From: Unio delphinus
Taxonomy: Eukaryota > Mollusca > Bivalvia > Unionida > Unionidae
Direction: 5' to 3'
NCBI GenBank assembly: GCA_029339505.1
Contig: JAQISU010000234.1
Location: forward strand, 248,001-312,000
DNA length: 64,000 nucleotides
Part shown: positions 8,359 through 17,938 of the stretch, one piece after another
Layout of the letters: every line of letters starts with the position of its first letter
Numbering within the stretch: the stretch's first letter is position 1
Made by a program: the position numbers and the translations under genes
The notes under the pieces: generated by a model
Databases searched by the model: none
Told to the model about the DNA's origin: nothing
What the model saw: only the letters and a program-made list of their open reading frames with translations

Positions 8359-9393
8359 TTAATCACTATGATACCCATTTGCTAACTCGTCAATGAAATC
8401 TCGATAGGTTTTGATATCCATGATACCGCCGGCAAATAACCGTCTACAGATATCAGCTGCTTTATTAATTATTTCTGGAGAGTTATTTCCAGCTCGGAAT
8501 CCTCCTACAAGAACATCTAATCGTGATATATCATTGATAACACTATCAGGACAAGTGTTTACAATCCTTGGATTTTGCAGTCCGCTTCCGCTATAACCAG
8601 TTGCTTCATCTAGTTTTTCTAAACCCGTTTCTTGTAAATAATCATCATTAGGTTCTTCTTGTTTTTTTTGTCTCCGTGTTGGTGTTTGACGTCGTTCTTC
8701 TAAATCATCATCATCATCAGGTGGTAGTTGTTGTTTTTTTTGTCTTCTTGTTTGTCTACGTGTTGGTGTTTGACGTTTTAGTTCTTGCCGTTCTTCTATT
8801 TCTCGTTGTTGCTCTTCTATTTGTTCTCTTTTATAATTACTAATTCCCTTTTTAAATTCCTTGTATCCTATCTCATCCTTATTCAAACGACCAATCCCTT
8901 TATTTAGTTTATACAAATAATCGAACCAATCATTACTTGATATTCTATCATTTTTATACTCGTCCTTTAAAAAATGTTTTTTTGAATTATAACTTTGAGC
9001 AGCAAAATTACCAAAGGCTTGATAATCCTTTGATTTCAATAAACTAGGTTTTTTTATTAATATTTTAGCATGATCAGTAAATTTATTCAACAGAGAAACA
9101 GTCGTTTTTTTCGGATCAGTTTTTTCAGTTTGTTCAGTTTTCGCTGCTAGTTTTTCAAGTTCACCAATAACAGATTTTCCCGTCTCGGGACCATCTCCCA
9201 GTAAAGCACGCTCTACCCCCTTCGTTGCTGTGGTTACTGGTTTAAACAATTCTTCAGACCCCAGAGCAAAATCAGTTTGTAAACTCTGTCGTTGTTGCAG
9301 TTTATTCCTGACAGAGTCACGAATTGGTATAAATTTCTTAATTGCATCCAGTCGTTCACGAGCCAATCGGGTTGTTAATGCTTCATTGACCAC
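8359..9393 (-). CDS. Minor capsid-type protein with conserved C-terminal helix bundle (element 1)
   Basis: Intact 344-residue protein. N-terminal part (MVNEALTTRLARERLDAIKKF) is helical and conserved in all copies; a middle region is Lys/Glu-rich; residues ~190-260 contain repeats of RRQTPTRRQ and runs of Asp (low complexity, likely disordered); the C-terminus (~290-340) has the block 'VGGFRAGNNSPEIINKAADI' followed by 'GGIMDIKTYRDFIDEL'. I know this C-terminal block as a common feature of Polinton structural gene clusters, exact role unknown. YSGSG (~280) fits an adenain-type cleavage pattern. First gene of the structural block. Confidence 0.65.
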   Translation of the reverse strand: MVNEALTTRLARERLDAIKKFIPIRDSVRNKLQQRQSLQTDFALGSEELFKPVTTATKGVERALLGDGPETGKSVIGELEKLAAKTEQTEKTDPKKTTVSLLNKFTDHAKILIKKPSLLKSKDYQAFGNFAAQSYNSKKHFLKDEYKNDRISSNDWFDYLYKLNKGIGRLNKDEIGYKEFKKGISNYKREQIEEQQREIEERQELKRQTPTRRQTRRQKKQQLPPDDDDDLEERRQTPTRRQKKQEEPNDDYLQETGLEKLDEATGYSGSGLQNPRIVNTCPDSVINDISRLDVLVGGFRAGNNSPEIINKAADICRRLFAGGIMDIKTYRDFIDELANGYHSD

Positions 9394-9604
9394 TATTTGA
9401 AATCAGAAACCATTTTTCAATTGTAAAACAATTTTTCCCATCGATGATTCCATCCTTAACGGTCCAATTTTTTATTGCTGTGAAATATTTTTATTTTCGC
9501 AGTGTGAAATATTTTCACTGATTCAATCAAAAAATGACAAAAAAAAAAAATGAAAATCTCAAGGAGATTTTACTGTCTGACAAAATCTTTTGAGGGTTGA
9601 TCAA

Positions 9605-9961
9605 TCAAAATAGTTCATTTTCTTGAATTAACGCTCGTAAGTTTCTAATTTTAGAATTGACTTCCTTTTTCAATTCATATTCGTTACCCAATTCTTTTCG
9701 TATTCCTTCCACGATAGTATATAACGGAACAAACACATCTACTTCACTGGAAAATGCAAGAGAGTCTCGAATAGAATTTTGAATTTTTTTGATGAGTGCA
9801 TATTTCTTTGGTAACATATACTTGTTAGTGCTAACTCCGTATTCTATATCCTGAAAATCCGACTTGATTTGATCAGGATTTAACCCATCTGACAATTTAA
9901 TATTCTGATTTTTCAATTTTCCAATTTCAACTATGATGCTATTCATAATTTCAGAATTCAT
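9605..9961 (-). CDS. Small conserved protein of unknown function (element 1)
   Basis: Intact 118-residue acidic/helical protein, conserved in every copy (37883-38230, 51816-52172, 60614-60970). Landmarks: 'LSDGLNPDQIKSDFQDIEYG', 'YMLPKKYALIKKIQNSIRDS' and a C-terminus with 'KIRNLRALIQEN'. No family recognised. It sits between the minor capsid gene and the endonuclease gene, so it may belong to the late or packaging set. Confidence 0.7.
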   Translation of the reverse strand: MNSEIMNSIIVEIGKLKNQNIKLSDGLNPDQIKSDFQDIEYGVSTNKYMLPKKYALIKKIQNSIRDSLAFSSEVDVFVPLYTIVEGIRKELGNEYELKKEVNSKIRNLRALIQENELF

Positions 9962-10009
9962 ATATGATAATACATATTTCTAATTCATTTTTCAAAAATA
10001 AAAGAGCCG

Positions 10010-10215
10010 TTAATATTTTAAAAATTCAGTCTGTATATATAAATATATTTTTTAAAAATTCAGTCTGTATATATAAATATATTTTTTAAAAATTCAGTCT
10101 GTATATATAAATATCTTTTTTTAAAAATTCAGTCTGTATATATAAATATCTTTTTTAAAAATTCAGTCTGTATATATAACTATCTTTTTTAAAATTCAGT
10201 CTGTATATATAAATA
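10010..10215. repeat. 34-bp tandem repeat, six copies
   Basis: Head-to-tail copies of ~34 bp containing AATTCAGTCTGTATATATAA followed by a T/A-rich run. Very similar copies imply recent expansion. It lies at the left edge of the 10-kb insertion. Confidence 0.85.
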
Positions 10216-10454
10216 TAAATGCAGACAAAAATAAATAACAACCATGATGAGCGGTTATCAGTCATTTGGCCCCCTTGATATAGGCCACTGTGTCTTTCAT
10301 AGGGTTCTTTCTATGAGTATTTCCATTTTTTTTCTGAGATTTCTTCGATCTCGATTTGACACTATTTGGCCGGTAATTCATTTTTGAACACCATACGGGG
10401 CTACCCAAATGTGATGGAGAGCTAATTACATCCATGGATGTTATTTATTTTAGG

Positions 10455-10682
10455 TCATTTATATTTACATTCACCGGAAACATATTCCCCTAAGAGTGAA
10501 TCTAACTCGTCAAATAACGGGTTAGAATCACAAGAGGGTATGTTTACGTGAAATGACCTAGAGGTTACATATATACGACAACACATCTTTGGAACTCCTT
10601 GGTTGCCTTCACATCCAAGTAAGCCCAAAGGAAACCCGAAACATACATCTCCGGAAGGGAGGCCTAACGTGGCAAACGCCAT
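10455..10682 (-). CDS. Unrecognised 75-residue open frame
   Basis: Starts at MAFATLGLPSGDVCFGFPLG, is Cys-containing and ends just before a CRE-like palindrome-bearing region (GTGACGTCAC at 10711-10720, upstream on the coding strand). The composition is protein-like, but no domain is recognised and the upstream repeats suggest a transposable or promoter-derived piece. Could be a chance frame or a stranded 5' exon. Confidence 0.25.
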   Translation of the reverse strand: MAFATLGLPSGDVCFGFPLGLLGCEGNQGVPKMCCRIYVTSRSFHVNIPSCDSNPLFDELDSLLGEYVSGECKYK

Positions 10683-10710
10683 CTTAGACCGCCCAGAAGA
10701 TATGCTTGGG

Positions 10711-10720
10711 GTGACGTCAC
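10711..10720. promoter_or_regulatory. CRE-like palindrome GTGACGTCAC
   Basis: Ten-base perfect palindrome containing the cAMP-response-element core TGACGTCA, 29 bp upstream of the 75-residue minus-strand frame. A single site; function not shown. Confidence 0.3.
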
Positions 10721-10725
10721 AACAT

Positions 10726-10890
10726 ATACTTAATTAAGGACAGCACAAATACCGTATATATTTCCACTCGAGTGTTGTGGCAAATTGTAGGTATACATAT
10801 ACTTAATTAACTTAATTAAGGACAGCACAAATACCGTATATATCTCCATTCAGATTGTAGGTATACATATACTTAATTAACTTAATTAAG
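10726..10890. repeat. ~80-bp direct repeat, two copies
   Basis: Two copies of a unit with GACAGCACAAATACCGTATA and TTGTAGGTATACATATACTT, joined by CTTAATTAA repeats. The first copy has an extra ~12 bp. Confidence 0.8.
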
Positions 10891-10958
10891 GATGGATTAT
10901 AATTCAATGATGATGTAATGATGATGGGACGGCACAGACATCACAAACATGAAACGAC

Positions 10959-11103
10959 GGGGCTGATTTTCAAAGGCCAATTCGACCAATCAAAGCAACC
11001 CATGAAATTAAACCCGGTTGCATGATTGAGAAAAAGTCAACCACGCACACGTGTCAATGGCGTGGGTTATTTTTTGACTGGTCGAATTGGCCTTGAAAGC
11101 CCC
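10959..11103. repeat. Inverted repeat of ~35-bp arms (MITE-like)
   Basis: GGGGCT...AAAGGCCAATTCGACCA at the left is matched by the inverse TGGTCGAATTGGCCTTGAAAGCCCC at the right, with ~75 bp between. Size and shape fit a small foldback or MITE, with no clear target duplication. Confidence 0.65.
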
Positions 11104-11120
11104 AGCTTTAAACCTTTCAT

Positions 11121-11336
11121 TTAGTATATAAGGTGACTAATACAGCAGCTTCAATCCACAGAGTGTGTTATTTTATTTTCTTGAATTACTTGTTAACGGT
11201 GCTTCACAGTATTAAAATGAGACAGAATATTTGCATAAAGCACTATAAAAAAAGAATATAATCGTTTGAAAACATTTTATATTTGATTTCTTTTCTAATT
11301 AATTATATCCCAAGCCGCTGAATCACAATTTAGGGG
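11121..11336. repeat. Dispersed repeat copy A (TATA-bearing)
   Basis: Begins with a TATATAAGG motif (11125) and contains TTTTATTTTCTTGAATTACT and AATGAGACAGAATATTTG. Related copies are at 19695-19888 (B) and 19994-20080 (C), on the other side of the LINE and in the same orientation. Confidence 0.7.
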
Positions 11337-12075
11337 GAAATAACCCACGCCATACTGTAATGTAATTTTTATAGATGTAGCATTTGTACATCTTTTATAG
11401 GTGCCATGTCGGCATCCTCTTTTTTTTTAAATCTTTATTCAATATTTACATATTAAATTATACAAATGATAGTCAACATACAGACATTTAAAAACACTTA
11501 TATTTACACATAATAGTAGAAACATATATGAGTAGGTGGGAGGGGTTGTTATTCCCTCCCTTATCATCTCGACACCATGAATTGAATTGAATAATGGGCT
11601 TTAAGTGATTCGTCCCGAGGGCTCTTATCACTGTTTTATCCGTCAATGGACGGTTATTTAATTATCCTGAGGGTGGGTATGGTGCCACCACCCTGCAGGC
11701 GTTTATGTGTTCAGGGAACACTATTTAATTAGGCCGTCACATCTGAGTAACTATTGAGCTACTGCGGTGTGATTGTAGGGCCTGTAAGTATATATATGAG
11801 TGGGAATAGTTCCAGCACACACTCATATTCATGCCATCCGGTGTTTTTGGTTGTTAATGGACGTGCTAAGCACGTGTAGTTGCTGGAGCAGGCGGAGTAG
11901 GTAGTGGGCGAGGCGAAGGGCCAGGCTTGGTAGGCTGCTTTTCTGGGTCTATCCCCTATTTATATACTCTGTGCTTTTATCTAGAGTAATTTTTAGTATA
12001 CAGTGCTTTCTGTGACGTTCTTTGACAGTTAGTGTTATGTGTGAGAATTATTTGAGTTTGTTGGTTCTGATTTGT

Positions 12076-12362
12076 TATGTGCAGCATTGTGTTGCGGTGT
12101 CTGATGACCTTGGGCTTGGGTCACCTTATAGTTGCTATTTGGGGCCCTATTAGTGACTTAATTTTCTACGTTTGGTTATAGTTGCAGCCTTGTGCCGCTG
12201 GACCTGATAGTCTTGGGTTTGTGACTACCTTATATTTTCTAGGTTTGGGGTCTTATCGTAATTACTTTCTGATTTTTAGATGTATGTGCGGCCTTGTGCC
12301 GCTGGGCCTGATAGTCTTTGGGTGTTTTAGACTACCTTATATATCTAATTTGGGGTCACATC
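12076..12362. repeat. ~100-bp tandem repeats in the LINE 3' UTR
   Basis: Three imperfect copies sharing CCTTGTGCCGCTGG, CTGATAGTCTT and ACCTTATAT...TTTGGGGTC. The middle and right copies are closest. Confidence 0.7.
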
Positions 12363-12699
12363 CTATGTTCCTATCTAGTTTATGTGCACCGGTCTCGGTT
12401 CACTGATTTGTGCTACTTTTAATTATCCTATTTATTGTTGGATGTGTGGTTTTGCACTGTATACTTTATTTATATTGCTGAGAGAGGTTAAGAAGTGACA
12501 GATTAGAAGCAGAAGGTGGTGAGTAGGGAGTTAGCTTTTGGTTTTGTGTTGTTTTTTCCTACTGCCTATTTTTATGCTTTTTGATTGCATCCTATCATTT
12601 GGTGTAACTATTTATGACCATTATGATGTTTTTGTACTCAGGTTAGTGTGGCTTATTTTTGTTTTCTAAGGTTTTCCTCAATTTGAGGTCAGGTGTGTG

Positions 12700-12940
12700 G
12701 TTTGGTGAACTAGATGATGACTAGTGGGTCCTTGCAGGAAATATCCTGGGCCGTTAAGCGACACGGTCAAGGGTTTTTCACTGTCACACCCAGAAGACCG
12801 CCCCCGGTCCAGACCGTGAGGTTTGGTGGCCAAGCGACAACATATAGGCCTCTGCCGGAAATATCCGGGGCCGTTAAGCGACACGTCAAAGGTTTTTCAT
12901 AGTTGTGCCCAGATACCGCACCCTGGTCCGTACCGTTGCT
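12700..12940. repeat. ~125-bp tandem duplication in the LINE 3' UTR
   Basis: Two copies sharing GGAAATATCC, GGGCCGTTAAGCGACACG, GTTTTTCA and a CCGGTCC...CCGT tail, with ~80% identity by eye. It lies just after the ORF2 stop on the sense strand. Confidence 0.75.
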
Positions 12941-13029
12941 TAGCTCACCTGTCCTTAAGAGGTTCCTTGATAATTCGTTTTAGGGGCCTACACTTCCTGT
13001 CTTTACAGGGATTTTATTGTGATTGTGGT

Positions 13030-16000
13030 CTAAATTTTATCTATTTTTTCTATGTTTTTAAGAAATTCTATCATGTTTTTATGTGTCCCTGCTAAGTTTG
13101 TATTTGAGTTTAGTAAAATCTCTGGGTATGTATAGGGGGCTTTAATTTCTAGCTGTTTTGATCTAAATTTGTCCCTTTCTTTTTTGGTTTTGGTACAATT
13201 GTTGAAGATATGATGGAGATCTTCAGGGGTGTTACAATTGTAGCAGTTTATGTTATGAGGAAAGGGTCCTATATATTTTCCCATGCTGTTTGCCAGCCTG
13301 GTTTTACCTATAGTTATTCTATTTATGATTGTTTGTTCTATTGGTAAGCCCCTGGGCGGTTTTATGTTCCTTTTAACTTCCTTAACCGTAGTGTACAACA
13401 CTCTCCCTTTTGTACTAGTATCCCAATCGTTTTGCCATTTTTTATCTATTTGCGTATTTATTATACTGTATAGTTCTGAAGTACTATATTGTAGTGGCTC
13501 GAAATTTGGTTCGCCTAGTTTTTCTTTGGCTAGTTTGTCTGCCATTTCGTTGCCTTTAATTTCAATGTGGGAGGGGATCCACAAGAATTCTACAGTAATA
13601 TTTTTGGTATCGAGTTGTTTTAGTTTGGTGTTTATTTGATTGAGAAACTCTTCCCTACATTTAGTGGTGTTTGTTTGAATTGAAGAGAGGACACTTAGCG
13701 AGTCACTAATAATCACTGTCTTATTGGGTTTGAACTCTTCAATCCATTGTAATGATTTTAGGATGGCCCAGAATTCAGCTGTGTAAATAGAGCAGTAGTC
13801 TGGGAGGCGTCTGCCTATTTGTACTTTATGCTCTGGTATGACCATTGCTGCAGCTGTTTTATATGGATTAGTAATTTTGGAGCCATCCGTGTATATTTTT
13901 GTATATTGGTGGTACTGGGTGTTGATTATTTCTAAGGCTTCTATTTTTAAGTTGAGTTCCTGGTTTTGTTTGTTGCCTTTTTGAGTTAGGGAGGTGTTGA
14001 CTTTAGATTGTACGTTGTTCCAAGGTTCGTGTTCGTACACTATGTTAGGTTCTAATGGGAATAGTTCCACTGGTAATGTTGATTTTAATATATGGACTAG
14101 CTTTCCCATGGGTAGTTTTTGCTTTAGGCCTTTTCTGTAAGGGATGTTGGTCTTATTTATGGCCAGTAAGGTGGGGTGTGTTTTGGGGTGGTTGGACAGC
14201 CGCGCTGCATACTTTAAAGTGAGTTCTTGCCGCCTCAGATGTAGGGGCAGTTCTCCCGTTATTACATGCAGTTCAGCTGTTGAGGTGGAGTTGAGAGCTC
14301 CAGTGCTTTTTATTAGGGCTATTCTTTGTATTCTATCTAGTTTTTGTAGTTGCGTTATTGTGGCTGATGAGTATATTTGACAGCCGTAATCTAGTTTTGA
14401 TCTTATTAGTGCCCTATATAGCATTAGTGAGGTTTCCTGATTAGCTCCCCATTGTGTCCCTTTAAGACTTCTGATTAGGTTTAAGTCCTGATTACATCGT
14501 TTAATTAGATCATCAATGTGGTGTGCCCATGTTAAGTGTTGGTCGTAATACATACCCAGAAATTTGGCTACTTTTACAAATTTAATTTCCTTATTTTGTA
14601 TGGTTAGTTTTGGGTATTGTATGTTTTTCCTATTTGGGGTGAACAGTATAGCTACCGTTTTTTGGTGCGATAGTTTGAAACCCCATTTATTAGCCCAGTT
14701 TCCAATATTATTTAGGCTGGTTTGAATTTCATAGATGTTTTTGCGGCTGGAGGGGTTTCCTGGTCTCCATAGGCCGCCATCATCCGCAAATTGGGATAGT
14801 TCTACTTTGTTGGTAGCCAAGTTTTTATCTAAGTCGTTTATCATTATGTTGAAGAGGGTGGGGCTGAGTACACTTCCTTGTGGAGTCCCGTTTTCAAGGG
14901 AGTGAGTCTCAGAGTATGTTGCCCCTACCCTAGTTGTTATAGTGCGGTTTGCTAAGAAATCTTTAATAAAGTTAAACATTCGCCCAGTAATGCCATAATC
15001 ATTTAATTTGGCTATAAGGCCTTTGGTCCATACTAGGTCGAATGCTTTCTCGAGATCGAGAAATACCGCAATTAAGTTTCTGTTCGCTTTTTGTTTGGAG
15101 TTGAAGGCTAGTTTGATAGCGGTTTCAAGTCTTACTAATTGGTCTGTGGTGGAGCGTTTGTTTCTGAATCCACATTGATTTTCTGATAGTAGATTATGTT
15201 TAGTAAGATGTGACTTGAGTCTGTTGTTAATTATTGTTTCCATTATTTTGCATATGTTGTTCGTTAACGATATTGGTCTATATGAGTTGATGTCATGTCT
15301 ATCTTTATTGGGTTTGAGGATGGGTATAACTATCGCATGTTTCCATTTTTTTGGTAGCTTTCCTGTGTCCCATATTTTATTAAGGAATTTTATGATTTCA
15401 CTGACTATGTTAGATGGTAGTTGTTTGTATACTATGTACCCTATTTTATCTTCCCCAGGTGAGGTTTCCTTTTTAGTTTTCAGTGCTTGATCCCATTCAT
15501 ATTTTGTTATTTTATTGTTTAAAGGGGATTCTTTAGGTCCTAAGTCTTTAAATATCTGCTTATTTGTTTTTTCTTCATTGTTTCTGTGGTTTTGAAATTC
15601 TATAGTATGGTTGCTGTTATTGCTCATGCTAGTGAAATGTTGAGCTAGTAAGTCAGCTTGCTCTTTATCATTGGAGGTGTTACTTATTTTAGGGGTGTTT
15701 GTGGTCTTTTTCCCCCTAATCCTTCTTATTTTATCCCATACTTTTTTAGTAGTTGTTTTGTTGTTTAGTGTACCACAGTACTCTTTCCAAGTTTCTGTTT
15801 TGGCATCTTTGATTAGTTGTTTTAATTTATGATCTAGGTCTTTGTATTCCTGAAAGTGGGTAGTGACATTTGATCTTTTGAATTTGTTTAGTGCTCTGAT
15901 TTTGGATCGTTTAGTTAGTTTAATTTCTTCATTCCACCATGGTACACTGAGTTTTGCTGCCTTATAATTACTGGTTGGAATGCTTTTTGTTGCAGCGTTT

Positions 16001-16884
16001 GTTATTGCTTGCATTATGTTTTCGTAGTATAGATCAATGTCATCTGATTCGAACTGGGATGTGTTTTCGTTATTTAGTATTTCTTTAAATGAGTCCCAGT
16101 CTGCTTTATTGTAGTTCCACCTGGGGAGTTTATTTTGCACTATTGCTTGCACCGTCATCTGCAGAGTGGTGATGATTAGGAAGTGGTCACTGCCCATGGG
16201 GTCAGATTGATCCACCTCCCATTCCGCCACTTGTGCCAGTTTTTGTGTGCATAGGGTGAGATCAATGGCGGTCAAGGTGCCGTTTGTCGGGTTTAATCGA
16301 GTTCCGGCCCCATCATTGAGTATGGTTAGGGTTGATGTATTGGCCCAGGCCTCAATCAACCTTCCCCTTTTATCCGTCATTCCTCCCCCCCACAGCTTAT
16401 TATGGGCATTAAAATCGCCGCATATGACGGTGCGCTCACTAGTGATTAGGGTAGTTATTGCTCTAAGTATATCTTCTTGATTATGGGTGCTTGTCCCCGG
16501 GTCATAAATATTAATGATTTGTAGGTCGTTATTCCCTATTTTGACTTTAATTGATTGTACTTCTATGTGAGAATTACTTATTACCTCTGTTGTTATAGGT
16601 ATTGGTTCTATTGTTGTTATGTTGTTATTTACATACATGACTAAGCCTCCCCCTGATCTTTCCTGCCGATTTTGGAAGTATCCTGGGGTGTAGCCCTGTA
16701 TATTAGGCAATGTTTTATTTTTATTAGTTATTTGTGTTTCTTGGATGCAGAGGATATCAGGTTTTGTTTTGGAATTAATTAATTTTATTTTTAATTCATT
16801 TAAGTTATTGGATAGTCCTCTTGCATTCCATTGCCATATTGAAACATTTCCATTAGTTGTGTCAGCCATTTCTAATGGGGTCAT
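13030..16884 (-). CDS. LINE ORF2: endonuclease-reverse transcriptase-RNase H
   Basis: Unbroken 1284 residues. An N-terminal AP-type endonuclease has WQWNARGLS (~18), CIQETQI (~47), VICGDFNAHN (~155) and GSDHFL (~230). The reverse transcriptase (~480-800) includes AFDLVWTKGL, GTPQGSVLSPTLF and the catalytic QFADDGG. RNase H (~1010-1150) has YTDGSKI, AEFWAIL, ISDSLSVL and a late GNEMADKLA. A Cys/His motif closes the protein (CYNCNTPEDLHHIFNNC). It makes the cDNA copy by target-primed reverse transcription. The start may be MTPLEM or MADTTNG; the former overlaps ORF1b by 23 bp. Confidence 0.95.
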   Translation of the reverse strand: MTPLEMADTTNGNVSIWQWNARGLSNNLNELKIKLINSKTKPDILCIQETQITNKNKTLPNIQGYTPGYFQNRQERSGGGLVMYVNNNITTIEPIPITTEVISNSHIEVQSIKVKIGNNDLQIINIYDPGTSTHNQEDILRAITTLITSERTVICGDFNAHNKLWGGGMTDKRGRLIEAWANTSTLTILNDGAGTRLNPTNGTLTAIDLTLCTQKLAQVAEWEVDQSDPMGSDHFLIITTLQMTVQAIVQNKLPRWNYNKADWDSFKEILNNENTSQFESDDIDLYYENIMQAITNAATKSIPTSNYKAAKLSVPWWNEEIKLTKRSKIRALNKFKRSNVTTHFQEYKDLDHKLKQLIKDAKTETWKEYCGTLNNKTTTKKVWDKIRRIRGKKTTNTPKISNTSNDKEQADLLAQHFTSMSNNSNHTIEFQNHRNNEEKTNKQIFKDLGPKESPLNNKITKYEWDQALKTKKETSPGEDKIGYIVYKQLPSNIVSEIIKFLNKIWDTGKLPKKWKHAIVIPILKPNKDRHDINSYRPISLTNNICKIMETIINNRLKSHLTKHNLLSENQCGFRNKRSTTDQLVRLETAIKLAFNSKQKANRNLIAVFLDLEKAFDLVWTKGLIAKLNDYGITGRMFNFIKDFLANRTITTRVGATYSETHSLENGTPQGSVLSPTLFNIMINDLDKNLATNKVELSQFADDGGLWRPGNPSSRKNIYEIQTSLNNIGNWANKWGFKLSHQKTVAILFTPNRKNIQYPKLTIQNKEIKFVKVAKFLGMYYDQHLTWAHHIDDLIKRCNQDLNLIRSLKGTQWGANQETSLMLYRALIRSKLDYGCQIYSSATITQLQKLDRIQRIALIKSTGALNSTSTAELHVITGELPLHLRRQELTLKYAARLSNHPKTHPTLLAINKTNIPYRKGLKQKLPMGKLVHILKSTLPVELFPLEPNIVYEHEPWNNVQSKVNTSLTQKGNKQNQELNLKIEALEIINTQYHQYTKIYTDGSKITNPYKTAAAMVIPEHKVQIGRRLPDYCSIYTAEFWAILKSLQWIEEFKPNKTVIISDSLSVLSSIQTNTTKCREEFLNQINTKLKQLDTKNITVEFLWIPSHIEIKGNEMADKLAKEKLGEPNFEPLQYSTSELYSIINTQIDKKWQNDWDTSTKGRVLYTTVKEVKRNIKPPRGLPIEQTIINRITIGKTRLANSMGKYIGPFPHNINCYNCNTPEDLHHIFNNCTKTKKERDKFRSKQLEIKAPYTYPEILLNSNTNLAGTHKNMIEFLKNIEKIDKI

Positions 16885-17938
16885 TTGCTACAATTAGTGT
16901 TTTTAGTTGATTTTTGGTTTTTTTGAGGGCATTTTGTAATCCTTGGTTGTTGCTATTATTGTTTTGTTTTATTTTATCCATGATGGTTTCTATGGATTTT
17001 ACTATCTTAATTACCTCGTTAGTTATTTCATTCCCTATGTTGCTTTCCTTTTGTTGGTCTTTCCTATTTGTTCTATTTGTGTTGCATTTTTTTCTAGCTG
17101 TCCTGTAATCTACTTGATTTTTGTCCATAGTGTCTATTATTTGAATCTCCCTGATTGTTGCGGGGCATATTGGGGATTTTGGTAAATGGGTGCCTTGGCA
17201 TTGGGCACATTTTGGATTGACCTTTTGGCATTGCCCCTTGTGTGGCCCCCCGCAGTTGTAGCATTTGTATGGTCTCCTACATTTATTTGTAAAATGGCCC
17301 CAGTGTTGACAATTGGAGCAGAATCTGGGTTTGTTTTTGTAGGGTTCTGCTCTATATTTTGATCCTGACAAGCCTATTTGGATTAGCTCTGGCAAGGGTG
17401 TTTCGGTCTCTATTATATTTATTGAGTATTTGGGCGACTTTTTCCCTATTTGATAATTTTTGGTGATGTTGTTTCCCCCCTTTATGAGCTCTTCGTTTAG
17501 TTTCTTATTGTCCCAAAGGGACATTTGCCCTGTTAATTGAACTACCGCTTTATATTTGGTTGCTTGCGGTGTTTTGGGGGTAGGTGTGGGTTTTTCCTTA
17601 TTTTGGTTGGTATTGATGTTGGCTGTTCTCTCTAGTGGGTTGGTAAGTTTGTATGGTTTCGTAACCTTCACTGGAATCCCACCTATGTTTTCAATTTCTA
17701 GAAACTTTGCTACTTGAGAGCTGGTGTTACAATGTAGGATAATGTAATCTTTATTGGGCCTTATGATTTTGCAGGGGCTTTGATGTACCCTTAGTAGAGC
17801 CCCTACTAGACTATTTGTGGAGAGGTTTAAGAATTGGGTTGATTTGCTGTGAACGTAGAGTGTTAGTTCAAGCCTATGAAATTTTGGTTTGGGCCCTATG
17901 TTTGCTGTTTTTTTTGTGCAAAGGTGGCGGGTTGACAT
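16862..17938 (-). CDS. LINE ORF1b: gag-like protein with CCHC knuckles
   Basis: Unbroken 358 residues. After an RNA-binding-like N-terminal domain comes a cluster of three Cys/His knuckles around residues 205-260: CSNCQHWGHFTNKC, CYNCGGPHKGQC and CAQCQGTHLPKSPIC. The C-terminal part is Lys/Asn-rich and helical. Role: nucleic-acid-binding chaperone of the LINE particle. It overlaps ORF1a by 65 bp and ORF2 by 23 bp, so reinitiation or frameshifting may link their translation. Confidence 0.85.
   Translation of the reverse strand: MSTRHLCTKKTANIGPKPKFHRLELTLYVHSKSTQFLNLSTNSLVGALLRVHQSPCKIIRPNKDYIILHCNTSSQVAKFLEIENIGGIPVKVTKPYKLTNPLERTANINTNQNKEKPTPTPKTPQATKYKAVVQLTGQMSLWDNKKLNEELIKGGNNITKNYQIGKKSPKYSINIIETETPLPELIQIGLSGSKYRAEPYKNKPRFCSNCQHWGHFTNKCRRPYKCYNCGGPHKGQCQKVNPKCAQCQGTHLPKSPICPATIREIQIIDTMDKNQVDYRTARKKCNTNRTNRKDQQKESNIGNEITNEVIKIVKSIETIMDKIKQNNNSNNQGLQNALKKTKNQLKTLIVANDPIRNG

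Noticed and set aside
12182..12406. 74-residue plus-strand frame
   Set aside because: Falls in the repeat-rich LINE 3' UTR, antisense, with no conservation evidence.
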